A stretch of 60,754 bases of DNA from an uncultured Rheinheimera sp. (GTDB lineage: Bacteria > Pseudomonadota > Gammaproteobacteria > Enterobacterales > Alteromonadaceae), in contig CALTZU010000005.1 in assembly GCA_943913835.1 (NCBI GenBank), positions 1 to 60,754 of the forward strand, written 5' to 3'. Positions 37,214 to 45,573 of the stretch are shown piece after piece; the stretch's first letter is position 1, and every line of letters starts with the position of its first letter. Under the pieces are notes generated by a model, which had not been told where the DNA came from, did not search any database, and worked only from the letters and a program-made list of their open reading frames with translations. A program made the translations under genes and the position numbers.

Positions 37214-37921
37214 ATGTATCAGCTATATATCGCCAATAAAAACTACTCGTCCTGGTCGTTGCGGCCCTGGTTGTTAATGCAGGTGCTGGCTATTCCTTTT
37301 GAAGAAAAGCAGGTCAGATTTCAGTCCAATGACAATAGTGCACAATTTAAAGCTTTTGCGCCTAACGCCAGGGTCCCCTGCCTGCACCATGACCAATGGG
37401 TGGTGTGGGATTCGTTAGCTATTGTCGAATATTTAGCAGAACGCCATACCAAAGTCTGGCCGGAAGACAACAAAGCACGCAGCTGGGCGCGTTCGGCCGC
37501 CGCAGAAATGCACTCAGGCTTTACAGCACTTCGCGGTTATTGTCCTTTTCATGCCGGTGGTCGTTTTGATAAAACGCCCTTACCCGAAGCAGTGCTGACC
37601 GAGTTAAAACGACTGGAACAGTTGTGGCAGGAAGGTTTAGACCGTTTTGGCGGACCTTATCTGGCCGGAGCGCATTTCAGTGCAGTGGATGCTTTTTATG
37701 CCCCAGTTCTATTCCGCATACAAAGTTACAACTTGCCTGTTACATCCACAGTTTTACCTTACTTCGAATTGATGATGCAGTTACCTGCAATGCAACTCTG
37801 GTATCAGCAGGCGCTGGCAGAACCCTTTTGGGATGACGAGCACGAAATCTCGGCCCTGGGTTCAGGTAAACTGCTGGCGGATCACCGCTCAGTTTCTGTT
37901 AACTCGTCTTCTACGGGGTAA
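37214..37921 (+). CDS. Glutathione S-transferase family protein
   Basis: 235 residues. The thioredoxin-like N-terminal domain (about 1-80) begins YQLYIANKNYSSWSLRPWLLM, with serines near 12-15 as the likely glutathione-activating residues, and contains the cis-proline motif ARVPCL near 53-58 and DSLAIVEYLAER. The helical domain follows (about 90-210). GSTs conjugate or reduce electrophiles with glutathione. The gene runs into soxR, with a 40-base tail-to-tail overlap, next to a redox regulator; an oxidative-stress role is inferred from that. Confidence 0.88.
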   Translation: MYQLYIANKNYSSWSLRPWLLMQVLAIPFEEKQVRFQSNDNSAQFKAFAPNARVPCLHHDQWVVWDSLAIVEYLAERHTKVWPEDNKARSWARSAAAEMHSGFTALRGYCPFHAGGRFDKTPLPEAVLTELKRLEQLWQEGLDRFGGPYLAGAHFSAVDAFYAPVLFRIQSYNLPVTSTVLPYFELMMQLPAMQLWYQQALAEPFWDDEHEISALGSGKLLADHRSVSVNSSSTG

Positions 37922-38364
37922 AAATGCGCACCGGTTCCTTGTGCTGCCAGCTTATCCTGCGGGTTACGCAAAGGACAATGCGTCATAGATAAACAACCAC
38001 AACCTATGCACATGCTCAATTGGTCACGCAAATCCGTCAGTTGAGCTATGCGTAGATCCAGTTCAGCCTTCCACTGTTCCGACAGTTTTTGCCAATCTTG
38101 CTGATCGGCATTTTTGCCCTGCGGTAACACAGCCAAAGCTTTACCTATTTGCTCCAACGGAATGCCCGTGCGCTGTGCCACTTTAATGATGGCAACCCGG
38201 CGCAGTACTTCTCTCGAATAGCGACGTTGGTTTCCTGCGTTTCGCTGGCTGTAAATCAGACCTTTTTGCTCATAAAAGTGCAAGGTAGCTACTGAAACCC
38301 CGGCACGTTTCGCCACTTCGCCTACAGTTAATACCGCCTTTTTTGCATCACATTTTACCGACAT
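37882..38364 (-). CDS. soxR: Redox-sensitive regulator SoxR (MerR family)
   Basis: 160 residues (E. coli 154). The MerR helix-turn-helix (about 12-50, LTVGEVAKRAGVSVATLHFYEQKGLI) precedes a dimerisation helix and the [2Fe-2S] cluster motif C119, C122, C124, C130 in MCIGCGCLSMTHC, the same positions as in E. coli. It senses redox-cycling drugs or nitric oxide through cluster oxidation. No soxS is present in the window, as in most bacteria outside the enterics, so it should act directly on targets. The divergent gene at 38436 has a SoxR-type promoter. Confidence 0.94.
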   Translation of the reverse strand: MSVKCDAKKAVLTVGEVAKRAGVSVATLHFYEQKGLIYSQRNAGNQRRYSREVLRRVAIIKVAQRTGIPLEQIGKALAVLPQGKNADQQDWQKLSEQWKAELDLRIAQLTDLRDQLSMCIGCGCLSMTHCPLRNPQDKLAAQGTGAHFYPVEDELTETER

Positions 38365-38373
38365 AAAAAACTC

Positions 38374-38404
38374 TTGACCTTAACCTAACTTGAGGTTTTA
38401 GCAT
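38374..38404 (+). promoter_or_regulatory. SoxR-type promoter with 19-bp spacer
   Basis: TTGACC (38374-38379) and TAGCAT (38399-38404) are separated by 19 bases, the long spacer typical of MerR-family controlled promoters. An imperfect dyad, CCTTAACCT against AACTTGAGG (38378-38395), fills the spacer and matches the CCTCAAG half-site of the E. coli soxS promoter on its right side. It points to the 136-residue NTF2-like gene. Confidence 0.75.
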
Positions 38405-38435
38405 AACCCCAATTTCAACCACTGGAGAGAGTTTT

Positions 38436-38846
38436 ATGCTGGAGCATGCCATATATGCGATAAATTCGGGTTGCAGAACTAATCAGGACTGCGCCCAGCA
38501 GCTGTTAAACCTATTACAAAACGCAATTAATCAACGCGATTGGTCTGCCTTCAAGGCCTGTTTTACCGAACAGGCGGTGTTGGTCAATTTACTTGGCCAA
38601 CGCCTGAAAGGGCCGCTCGAATTGATGGGATATCAGCAACAACTCATAGAAATGCATAAGGACAGGATCTGGGTCTACAGGTTGCTTCATCTGCAGCAAC
38701 TGGATTTGGATACTTTTTTAATCAACGCCGAACAACATTGGCAGCATATCAAAGGACAGCACAAGGTAGGTCTTTGCAGCACGCCGCTTTATGTCGTGAA
38801 GCGGCAAGGAAATTTGTGGCAAATCTGTGCTGGAAATACGCTTTAA
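38436..38846 (+). CDS. Small NTF2/SnoaL-like protein, predicted SoxR target
   Basis: 136 residues, with CTGGAGAGAG before the ATG. It has no signal peptide. The pattern of an N-terminal helix with LLNLLQNAINQRDWSAFKACFTEQAVLV, then GPLELMGYQQQLIEMHKDRIWVYRLLHL and a C-terminal pair of strands (YVVKRQGNLWQICAG) fits the cone-shaped NTF2-like fold of the SnoaL/DUF4440 type. The function is unknown; ligand binding or an enzymatic role is possible. It lies divergent from soxR behind a SoxR-type promoter. Its stop codon shares TTAA with the convergent gene. Confidence 0.65.
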   Translation: MLEHAIYAINSGCRTNQDCAQQLLNLLQNAINQRDWSAFKACFTEQAVLVNLLGQRLKGPLELMGYQQQLIEMHKDRIWVYRLLHLQQLDLDTFLINAEQHWQHIKGQHKVGLCSTPLYVVKRQGNLWQICAGNTL

Positions 38847-39577
38847 CGCGACCACTGGTCATAGCGTTGAACAGCTTTTTTGAGCAAGCCTTGCTGCTGC
38901 ATCACGGCTAATTGCTGCTGGATTTGCTGCACTTGCAACGAATGCTTCGAATTCAGTGCACAATAGACTGCGGCAGGTTCAGCCCACAGCGGATCCGCCG
39001 CCAGTTTAGAAGTATCATGGTGTTTTTGATACTGGCCATAACTTAAATCTACAGTCATCACCAGATCGATCCGGCCTTGCTCGAGGCGCTGAATGTTTTT
39101 TTCAAGCGATTCAGCGTCATCACGCACCGCCGCGTTGTTAGTAAACAAAGGCTGCAGTTCCGGATAGGAAAAACCTCTGGTGGTACCCACTCTTTTGTGG
39201 AACAAGTCCTGGTTTGAGCGCACCGGACTATCCTCGGCGCGCCGGACTATATATTGTCTGGTATAAAATAATACAGGGGTCCAGCTGAGTTTGTAGCTGG
39301 CAGGTACCCATTCCGGGCTGAGGAAACAACTGATATCTGCTTTGTCTGTGATTAGCCACTCGATAACTCTCCCTCTGGGCAGATCCAGATAGAGCACTTG
39401 CCTGTCCAATCTGGCGGCAAGCTCATCCACTATTTCTTTTGCAATACCACCAGTGAGTCGCTGCTGCTGATCAAAAATGGCGTAAGGCGCGGTATTAGTC
39501 TGACTGACAACGGCACGTAAAGGTTCAGCCAACAATGCGTGACTGGATAGCAACAACAAACAGCACCACTTCCACAT
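38843..39577 (-). CDS. Periplasmic solute-binding protein, family 3 type
   Basis: 244 residues with a signal peptide (about 1-17, ending LLAE). The mature part follows the SBP_bac_3 plan: an opening strand LRAVVSQTNTAPYAIFDQQQRLTGGIAKEIVDEL, then a central GTTRGFSYPELQPLF and RLEQGRIDLVMTVD. No transporter genes are adjacent, so it may be an orphan binding protein or a sensor input. Many such stand-alone proteins occur in Alteromonadales. The ligand is not readable. Its last bases overlap the stop of the convergent NTF2-like gene. Confidence 0.75.
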   Translation of the reverse strand: MWKWCCLLLLSSHALLAEPLRAVVSQTNTAPYAIFDQQQRLTGGIAKEIVDELAARLDRQVLYLDLPRGRVIEWLITDKADISCFLSPEWVPASYKLSWTPVLFYTRQYIVRRAEDSPVRSNQDLFHKRVGTTRGFSYPELQPLFTNNAAVRDDAESLEKNIQRLEQGRIDLVMTVDLSYGQYQKHHDTSKLAADPLWAEPAAVYCALNSKHSLQVQQIQQQLAVMQQQGLLKKAVQRYDQWSR

Positions 39578-39688
39578 CAGAATTTACTCTATTTCGTGCG
39601 TCGGCCTTATCCTCATAATAACCAAGCATTTACAATTTAAACAGCCAGATCTGGCTTAAAGCCAGCTTATATTCTTTACTTTAGTGCC

Positions 39689-39720
39689 AAAACAAAACAG
39701 GCAGCTCAACTGCTGCCTGT
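39689..39720 (-). terminator. Intrinsic terminator after the porin gene
   Basis: On the minus strand ACAGGCAGC and GCTGCCTGT pair around six bases and are followed by TTTGTTTT. It lies 18 bases after the porin stop. Confidence 0.88.
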
Positions 39721-39738
39721 CTGCGTCAAACTTTAGAA

Positions 39739-40644
39739 TCAAAACTTGTGTTCTATGCCTACCGCGAGGTAGTCGCTGTCCACTTTGGTGTCAAAATCAA
39801 AGCTGCTGTACCAGCCAAACAACTTAGTATTTTTTCCTAGTTTGTAATCAGCGCCAACAGAAACACCATTGTCATCTTCCAGCGTCTGATATTGGGTTTT
39901 TAATTCCCACTTATCCAGAGGGTAGGCAATATTCGCCAGATAACCATCAGACTTTTTGCCACTGACGACTTCTTCCTGCTGTTGCACCATAGCACCCAGT
40001 TTAAAACCTGCGACTTTTGCCTGAACTGTGGCGCGAGTTGCATCATAGCCATTCATTTCACTGTCCATAGCTATGGAAGCATACCAGTTTGATTCTTTTA
40101 AACTGTCATCACCGTAAACCAAGGCGTAAGATTGAGCGCTTTTTGCGTCGGCCTCATCTTCCATCACATGGCTGAGCATCAGTTTAAAGCCAGCAAAGGA
40201 GGGGGAACTGTATGCGATCGAATCGCTCATACGGTTTTCACCTTTCCATAAGGTTTTAATATCGGCTTCATAGTCTCCAAACAAATCCACCTTACCTTGC
40301 GACATTTTCAGTGCCGTATCATGACGACCTGCAGTGACAGTACCAAAAACACCCTGTAAGCCAATAAACTGATTACGGGATTTAATATTTTTTTCGTTGG
40401 CTTCATCCGATGGGTCCACTTCCCACTCCAGCTGATAAACCAGAGTCAAGCCATCCTCCAGAGCATAATCTCCCTGAATACCAAAACGTGAAGCATTACT
40501 TTTTAATTCGCCGAACGATCCTTCGCCCTCATCAGACTGCTGTGCTGACACATTAATTTTTCCATAGATTTCCCAATCTTTGGCCTGTGCAGTTGCAACA
40601 CAACTTAAAGCCAATGCAATACTTAAGAAAGTTTTTGCAAACAT
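39739..40644 (-). CDS. Outer-membrane porin, predicted Pho regulon member
   Basis: 301 residues. A signal peptide (about 1-21, ending TAQA) precedes KDWEIYGKINVSAQQ, the usual first strand of general porins. Alternating amphipathic strands, the loop-3-like region and the closing VGIEHKF with terminal phenylalanine follow, giving a 16-strand type barrel of modest size. It resembles Shewanella and Vibrio porins including phosphate-starvation forms, though pore selectivity cannot be read. The upstream region holds an array of five PhoB half-sites, the most extended in the window. That predicts strong induction when phosphate is scarce. Confidence 0.88.
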   Translation of the reverse strand: MFAKTFLSIALALSCVATAQAKDWEIYGKINVSAQQSDEGEGSFGELKSNASRFGIQGDYALEDGLTLVYQLEWEVDPSDEANEKNIKSRNQFIGLQGVFGTVTAGRHDTALKMSQGKVDLFGDYEADIKTLWKGENRMSDSIAYSSPSFAGFKLMLSHVMEDEADAKSAQSYALVYGDDSLKESNWYASIAMDSEMNGYDATRATVQAKVAGFKLGAMVQQQEEVVSGKKSDGYLANIAYPLDKWELKTQYQTLEDDNGVSVGADYKLGKNTKLFGWYSSFDFDTKVDSDYLAVGIEHKF

Positions 40645-40779
40645 GATTTATTCCTTAGTGGTAGGGACTTAGGGCTAACAACAGGGCTTCTGTTTAGCTG
40701 AATTATAACCATTGGTAGCAAAAGTCCAGCTTTTGCCGCCATTTATTTGTCAGGTAGTGCTTCTCTGAGTTATTGAAAT

Positions 40780-40852
40780 ATGACAATAAAGCTTCGAATG
40801 CATGACATTTCGAAGGCTATTTTATGACTGTAAGATGACGGTATTATGACAA
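40780..40852 (-). promoter_or_regulatory. Extended PhoB array of the porin gene (five half-sites in 11-bp phase)
   Basis: On the minus strand TTGTCAT (40846-40852), CCGTCAT (40835-40841), CAGTCAT (40824-40830), ATGTCAT (40802-40808) and TTGTCAT (40780-40786) are spaced 11, 11, 22 and 22 bases. All fall on one helical face, as in multi-site PhoB promoters. The array begins 2 bases from the stop of the upstream gene and ends about 135 bases before the porin ATG. Confidence 0.8.
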
Positions 40853-40853
40853 T

Positions 40854-42584
40854 CTAATCGACTTTTAACTCCTGACAAAGTCCGGTTCTTTTGGCTTTGT
40901 CAAAGTCCAGACCGTGCTGCAATATACGTGGTGATGGGCGCCAGTCCGGATTCAGCCAACTTTTGTGCAGTTTTTGCTCCGGATACCGAATGTCGGCGAG
41001 ATCCAACATGCTGTGAAATACACTGGTAGTGCTCAATGGCTCAGCACTACGTTGCTCCGCCAAGGCCCTTTTCTGTGGGTAAAGCACATTGTAGGCGTCT
41101 GAGGTCCACAACATAGAAGCCACTCTATAATCACGTTCCGTATTATGACCATGACCACTCTTAGTGCATTGACCGTCGAAAATATTTTCTCCGTGATCTG
41201 ACACAAAAAATAAGCCACTGATACTCTGGCTTTGCTCCAACTGCTTAATCAAACTAAACAAAATAAAATCGGTGTAAGCCACACTGTTGTCGTAGGCATT
41301 GTTTAGCAAAATTTTGCTATTTTTATCGTGCATGCTCACACTCTGGCCTTTGCCTGAAGGAGTAAATAAATCAAAATTTTGTGGGTAGCGGTCGGCATAA
41401 CTAAAATGACTGCCTAAGGTATGCAACACTATGAGTTGTTTTTGCTGATTTTGCTTCAATACCCGCTCAAAGGCCGGTAAGAGAATATCGTCATAAAAAC
41501 CTTCTTTTTTGTAACCCACAGGATTGAGGTATTGCACCTGATCCGCCTCGCTGGCGTGTATAGCTATCGAAGAGTCATGTACTCCCAAAGGGCTTTGCGT
41601 AGATAACCAACTGGTACTGAAACCCGCTTCTTTAAATGCCGCAACTATAGAAGGCTCCAGCGGAAAATAACGCTGATCAGTGGCAGATTTGCGGGACAGG
41701 ATCACAGGCACTGACATTCTGGTCCAGGCCCATGGACTGATCATGTCGGTAAAGCTAATCAAGTTTGTGGTCCCGGCCAGACGGGGTGTGGTTGGCCTGT
41801 TGTATCCATTAATCTGTAAGCGGTCTGGTCTTAAGGTTTCACCTATCACCAACACATAGATCTGACGTTGAGACGGCACAGTCTGCTGCCGGGCTGAAAA
41901 CTTAAAAGAAGCTGCGTTTTGCGCCACATCAGCGACAGCCTGTTTCTGCTTAACAAACTCATTTATGGCCAACAGCATATTCAGCGGATAGGTACCGTGA
42001 AACTTTTCGTAGCTGTAAGGTAGGGGGCGCTGCACAAAGACGTTTTCTTCAGGATTTGTCCGCTGTTTCGCCTTATTGATTTGCTGATATTGCCATTCGT
42101 TCCAACTCAGGCTCACCAAAACTCCAAAACAAATCAGCCAGATGGATGGCCTGACGCCGGGTTCCCAACTCCATTTACCTTGCCAGGCACTACGAACCAG
42201 ATACCACCAGAGCAACACTATGGCCAACACAGCCAGCGCTAAAAATACGCCTATACCTGTCAGATAACCTAAAGCTTCGTTCAGATCGGTTTCTGCCACT
42301 ATAGCTATGGCATGCGCATCAGTATTTTTTTGGTAAGTTAAAAGGTAAAACACTTCCTGCGGCACCAGCACTGCAGCAGGCAATAACAACACCAGACCTG
42401 GCCACAAAGTTCGGAATAAGGACAAAACCAGCATGTAACACCAGACGGCAGCTATCAGTTTCCACTGTAGATAGGGGATCAGATCCTGTTCTGGCCATTG
42501 CACCAGTACCGGCGATAGTAACAACACGGAAAAAACTACGAGAGCAAAAACACGACATAAGGAATGCAATAACGACTGGTTCAC
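40854..42584 (-). CDS. Phosphoethanolamine transferase (EptA/CptA-like, sulfatase superfamily)
   Basis: 576 residues from the GTG at 42584, which has GGAGGC 6 bases upstream; a longer frame opens with TTG at 42611. Membrane segments near 10-30, 40-60, 62-80, 110-130 and 145-165 anchor a periplasmic sulfatase-fold domain. The nucleophile is the threonine in VLVIGETLRPDRL (about T250). Metal-site motifs LHTLGSHFSY and FVSDHGENIFDG follow, with SGHGHNTERDYRVASMLW. Such enzymes move phosphoethanolamine from phosphatidylethanolamine to lipid A or LPS core and can lower sensitivity to cationic peptides. The precise acceptor is not known. The gene lies directly upstream of the porin PhoB array. Confidence 0.88.
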   Translation of the reverse strand: MNQSLLHSLCRVFALVVFSVLLLSPVLVQWPEQDLIPYLQWKLIAAVWCYMLVLSLFRTLWPGLVLLLPAAVLVPQEVFYLLTYQKNTDAHAIAIVAETDLNEALGYLTGIGVFLALAVLAIVLLWWYLVRSAWQGKWSWEPGVRPSIWLICFGVLVSLSWNEWQYQQINKAKQRTNPEENVFVQRPLPYSYEKFHGTYPLNMLLAINEFVKQKQAVADVAQNAASFKFSARQQTVPSQRQIYVLVIGETLRPDRLQINGYNRPTTPRLAGTTNLISFTDMISPWAWTRMSVPVILSRKSATDQRYFPLEPSIVAAFKEAGFSTSWLSTQSPLGVHDSSIAIHASEADQVQYLNPVGYKKEGFYDDILLPAFERVLKQNQQKQLIVLHTLGSHFSYADRYPQNFDLFTPSGKGQSVSMHDKNSKILLNNAYDNSVAYTDFILFSLIKQLEQSQSISGLFFVSDHGENIFDGQCTKSGHGHNTERDYRVASMLWTSDAYNVLYPQKRALAEQRSAEPLSTTSVFHSMLDLADIRYPEQKLHKSWLNPDWRPSPRILQHGLDFDKAKRTGLCQELKVD

Positions 42585-42924
42585 CAAAAAGCCTCCGGGC
42601 TCACTTCTCAAAATGCGGCTGGTCTGAAAAATTTGGATTCTGAGCGCATTTTGTCATTTTTACCAGAGCTGTTGTGAAGGAAAAAGATCGGGAAAGAAAA
42701 GAATCATTAGCCAGATGGTTTCCCGCCCATAAAGTAAATAGAAAATAGCCGAAAACTCAGAGATTTTCGTTACAAATCAAAGCAATTTATCACAACTTTC
42801 ATAGTTGAATTCTATTTACAAGCGAGCTCAATTTGTACTATATCTTAACAGCCCTGTTCTATTGGGTAATTCTAATACTTATAAAGAATGCAACTACAAA
42901 AATCCAGCTAGGAAGCAAGAAAAC
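42585..42924. other. Divergent promoter region of the transferase and second TonB receptor genes
   Basis: About 340 A/T-rich bases between divergent genes. A short frame continues upstream of the receptor ATG but lacks a ribosome site. I found no convincing PhoB, Fur or other named operator here, only generally A/T-rich promoter-like sequence. Confidence 0.5.
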
Positions 42925-45522
42925 ATGAATAATAACAAAATAATACAATTAAGCCGCTGCGCTTTAGCCGTAGGTGCAGTGCTGTTCAGCGGACAAAGTT
43001 TCGCTCAACAAACTGACGATGGTAAAGATGTTGAACGCATCGCAATCACAGGTTCTCACATTAAAAGAACGGATCTGGAAGGCCCTTCACCTGTCACTAT
43101 CATCAGCCGGGATGATATCGACAAGTCGGGTTTTGATAACCTGCAACAGTTACTGGAGCGTTTACCTGCCGCAGGTTCAGGCACCTTCTCTACCAGAGGT
43201 AATAGCCAGGATTCGACAGCAAATGGCGCCGCAGCTGTCAGCTTAAGGGGTTTTGGTGCTGACGCGACTTTGGTGCTGATCAATGGTCGTCGTGTTGCCA
43301 GCAGTCCTTTTGCCGAAGGTATAGTGAACAGCTTTGTGGATATCAACAGTATCCCGATGGCGGCAATAGAGCGTATCGACATTTTAAAAGACGGTGCCTC
43401 AGCCATTTACGGCTCAGACGCTGTTGCAGGTGTAGTCAATATTATACTGCGCAAAGATTTCACAGGTACTGACGTGACCGCAGGTTTTGGTGGTACTACA
43501 GGTCCGAATTACAATGAAAAGACCTTTTCAACCGTATGGGGTACAGGCGATGACAAGAGCAACGCCACGCTGATCCTGGATTACTTCAGCAACTCCCAGA
43601 TTGATAACTATGAATTAGGCCGTTTTGGTACCGCAAACCAGACCCCTTATGGTGGTGAGGATTTCCGTTCTTCACGTGGCTATCCTGGTCGCTTTATCGT
43701 TGATGGTGTGGTTACCATAGATCCTGGTTGTCCTGCAGAACAACGCGCAGGTGCAACCTGTTTATACGATTATGGTCCTTCGTCCATTGCTCTGCCTGAA
43801 GCTGAGCGTTTAGGTGCTATCCTTAGCATGAACCGCGATGTGAATGACGATGTGGAGCTGTTTGCCGAAGTTGCAGCTCAGCACAACACTTCAAATGCCG
43901 GTGGTGCAGCTACACCACTAGACGAAGGTGCTGGTTTAACAGTACCGGGTACGCATCCGAATAATCCTTTTGGTAAAGATGTTCAAATCAGCCGTTACCG
44001 TACTGTAGATGCCGGCAACAGACGTTGGGATATCACCTCTGACACCTTACGTGTATTGGCTGGCTTACGTGGCAAAATCAATAACTGGGATTGGGAAACC
44101 GCAGTGCAAAAAGGCCGCAGCGCTTCATCTCAAACTGGTGACAAGTCACAAGGCTGGGTACGCACTGACTTCCTGCAACAGGAAATTAATGCAGGCCGTT
44201 ACAATCCGTTTGGTGGCGTACAGAACCCACAATCTGTCATTGATGCCATCACCACCAGTTTAGTACGTCGTGGTAAATCTCATATGACGTCAGCAGACGC
44301 CCGTATTAGTGGCGAATTGTTTGATGTCAGTCACGGTGCTATTTCATTGGCTGCAGGTATTGAATACCGTAAGGAGGATGCCCGCGATACACCGGATGAT
44401 CAATTCCAGCGCGGTTTAATTTTTGGTACTGAGTCTGTGTCCGCTGCCGCCAGCCGTTCACAAAAAGCGGCATATGTCGAAATCTCAGTGCCGTTGCTGG
44501 AAAACCTGGAAATGCAATTGGCCGAACGTTACGACCATTACAGCGATTTTGGTGGTACAGCCAATCCAAAAGTAGCCTTCCACTTTACTCCAACAGATCA
44601 GTGGTCCTTACGAGCGTCCTGGAGTCAGGGTTTCCGTGCCCCGTCACTGGCGCAGGTAGGTTTAGGCCCTTCACAGGAATCACAATTCTTTGTAGACACC
44701 TTCCGTTGCCCTACTCCTGATGCCGCAAACCCTGCTTGTGCTTCTACGGACTACACCATAGTCTTTGCCGGTAACCCTAACTTAGAGGCTGAAGAGTCTG
44801 AGAGCTGGAACATTGGCGCTATTTGGCAAGCCACGGATGATCTGGATTTCAGTGTGGACGTCTGGAGTATTACTCAGGACAATAAAATTGACGAAGTCCC
44901 TTTTGGTGATGTTTATGCCGCAGAATGTGGTAATCAGAACAGCACTATCTGCGTGCGTCGTGCTCCATTGCCAGGGCAAACATTGGGTGAACTGGACAGG
45001 ATCAATAACACCTTCTTTAACGTCAGTACTCAGAAAGCCGATGGTATCGATTTATCCAGTCATTACAAAATGGATTTAGAAAGCTTAGGTAAACTGAAAT
45101 TTAACCTGGAATACACCTACCTGAACAACTTCGAAAAAGATGGTCAGGATTACACTGGTGAATACCGTTATCCACAAAATCGTTGGACCGGTACCGCGGA
45201 CTGGACCTTAAACGATTGGGGCGCTGCTACTGTACTGACTTATGTTGGTGAGTTTGAAGATACACCAGATATAGATTTTGATGGTGCTTTAGACTTCGAA
45301 GATAATGAATCGCGCAAAGTGAAGGCTCAGGTGCTGGTTGATGTTCAGGGCTATTATAACCTGAATGAAAAAACCAAAATCACTATTGGTATCAACAACC
45401 TGTTCGACGAAGATCCGCCGTTCGCTATAGGTGACGGTGATGGTGATTTGTATGGTTATGTCACCAGTATGTACAACCCTCGTGGTCAGTACATCTACGG
45501 TAAAGTGAACTATAAGTTCTGA
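42925..45522 (+). CDS. TonB-dependent outer-membrane receptor
   Basis: 865 residues from the ATG at 42925, chosen because AGGAAG precedes it and the product then begins with a signal peptide (about 1-28, ending SFAQ). A TonB-box-like VERIAITGSHI follows, then the plug: DDIDKSGFDNLQQLLERLPAAGSG, LRGFGADATLVLINGRRVA and IERIDILKDGASAIYGSDAVAGVVNIIL. The barrel ends with GQYIYGKVNYKF. The GSHIKRTDLEGPSPV type is common in Shewanella, Xanthomonas and Caulobacter for siderophores, vitamins, sugars or peptides, so the substrate is left open. It is monocistronic with a strong terminator. Confidence 0.9.
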   Translation: MNNNKIIQLSRCALAVGAVLFSGQSFAQQTDDGKDVERIAITGSHIKRTDLEGPSPVTIISRDDIDKSGFDNLQQLLERLPAAGSGTFSTRGNSQDSTANGAAAVSLRGFGADATLVLINGRRVASSPFAEGIVNSFVDINSIPMAAIERIDILKDGASAIYGSDAVAGVVNIILRKDFTGTDVTAGFGGTTGPNYNEKTFSTVWGTGDDKSNATLILDYFSNSQIDNYELGRFGTANQTPYGGEDFRSSRGYPGRFIVDGVVTIDPGCPAEQRAGATCLYDYGPSSIALPEAERLGAILSMNRDVNDDVELFAEVAAQHNTSNAGGAATPLDEGAGLTVPGTHPNNPFGKDVQISRYRTVDAGNRRWDITSDTLRVLAGLRGKINNWDWETAVQKGRSASSQTGDKSQGWVRTDFLQQEINAGRYNPFGGVQNPQSVIDAITTSLVRRGKSHMTSADARISGELFDVSHGAISLAAGIEYRKEDARDTPDDQFQRGLIFGTESVSAAASRSQKAAYVEISVPLLENLEMQLAERYDHYSDFGGTANPKVAFHFTPTDQWSLRASWSQGFRAPSLAQVGLGPSQESQFFVDTFRCPTPDAANPACASTDYTIVFAGNPNLEAEESESWNIGAIWQATDDLDFSVDVWSITQDNKIDEVPFGDVYAAECGNQNSTICVRRAPLPGQTLGELDRINNTFFNVSTQKADGIDLSSHYKMDLESLGKLKFNLEYTYLNNFEKDGQDYTGEYRYPQNRWTGTADWTLNDWGAATVLTYVGEFEDTPDIDFDGALDFEDNESRKVKAQVLVDVQGYYNLNEKTKITIGINNLFDEDPPFAIGDGDGDLYGYVTSMYNPRGQYIYGKVNYKF

Positions 45523-45535
45523 TCCTAAAACTCGG

Positions 45536-45562
45536 GGCCAGCTTAATTGCTGGCCTTTTTTT
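45536..45562 (+). terminator. Intrinsic terminator after the second TonB receptor gene
   Basis: GGCCAGC and GCTGGCC pair around TTAATT (45536-45555), followed by seven T. It begins 14 bases after the stop codon. Confidence 0.92.
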
Positions 45563-45573
45563 ATGTAATACCG

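Noticed and set aside
42612..42924. A PhoB box before the second TonB receptor gene
   Set aside because: The best candidate (around 42788-42803) has only fragments of the CTGTCAT halves, so Pho control of this receptor is not supported.
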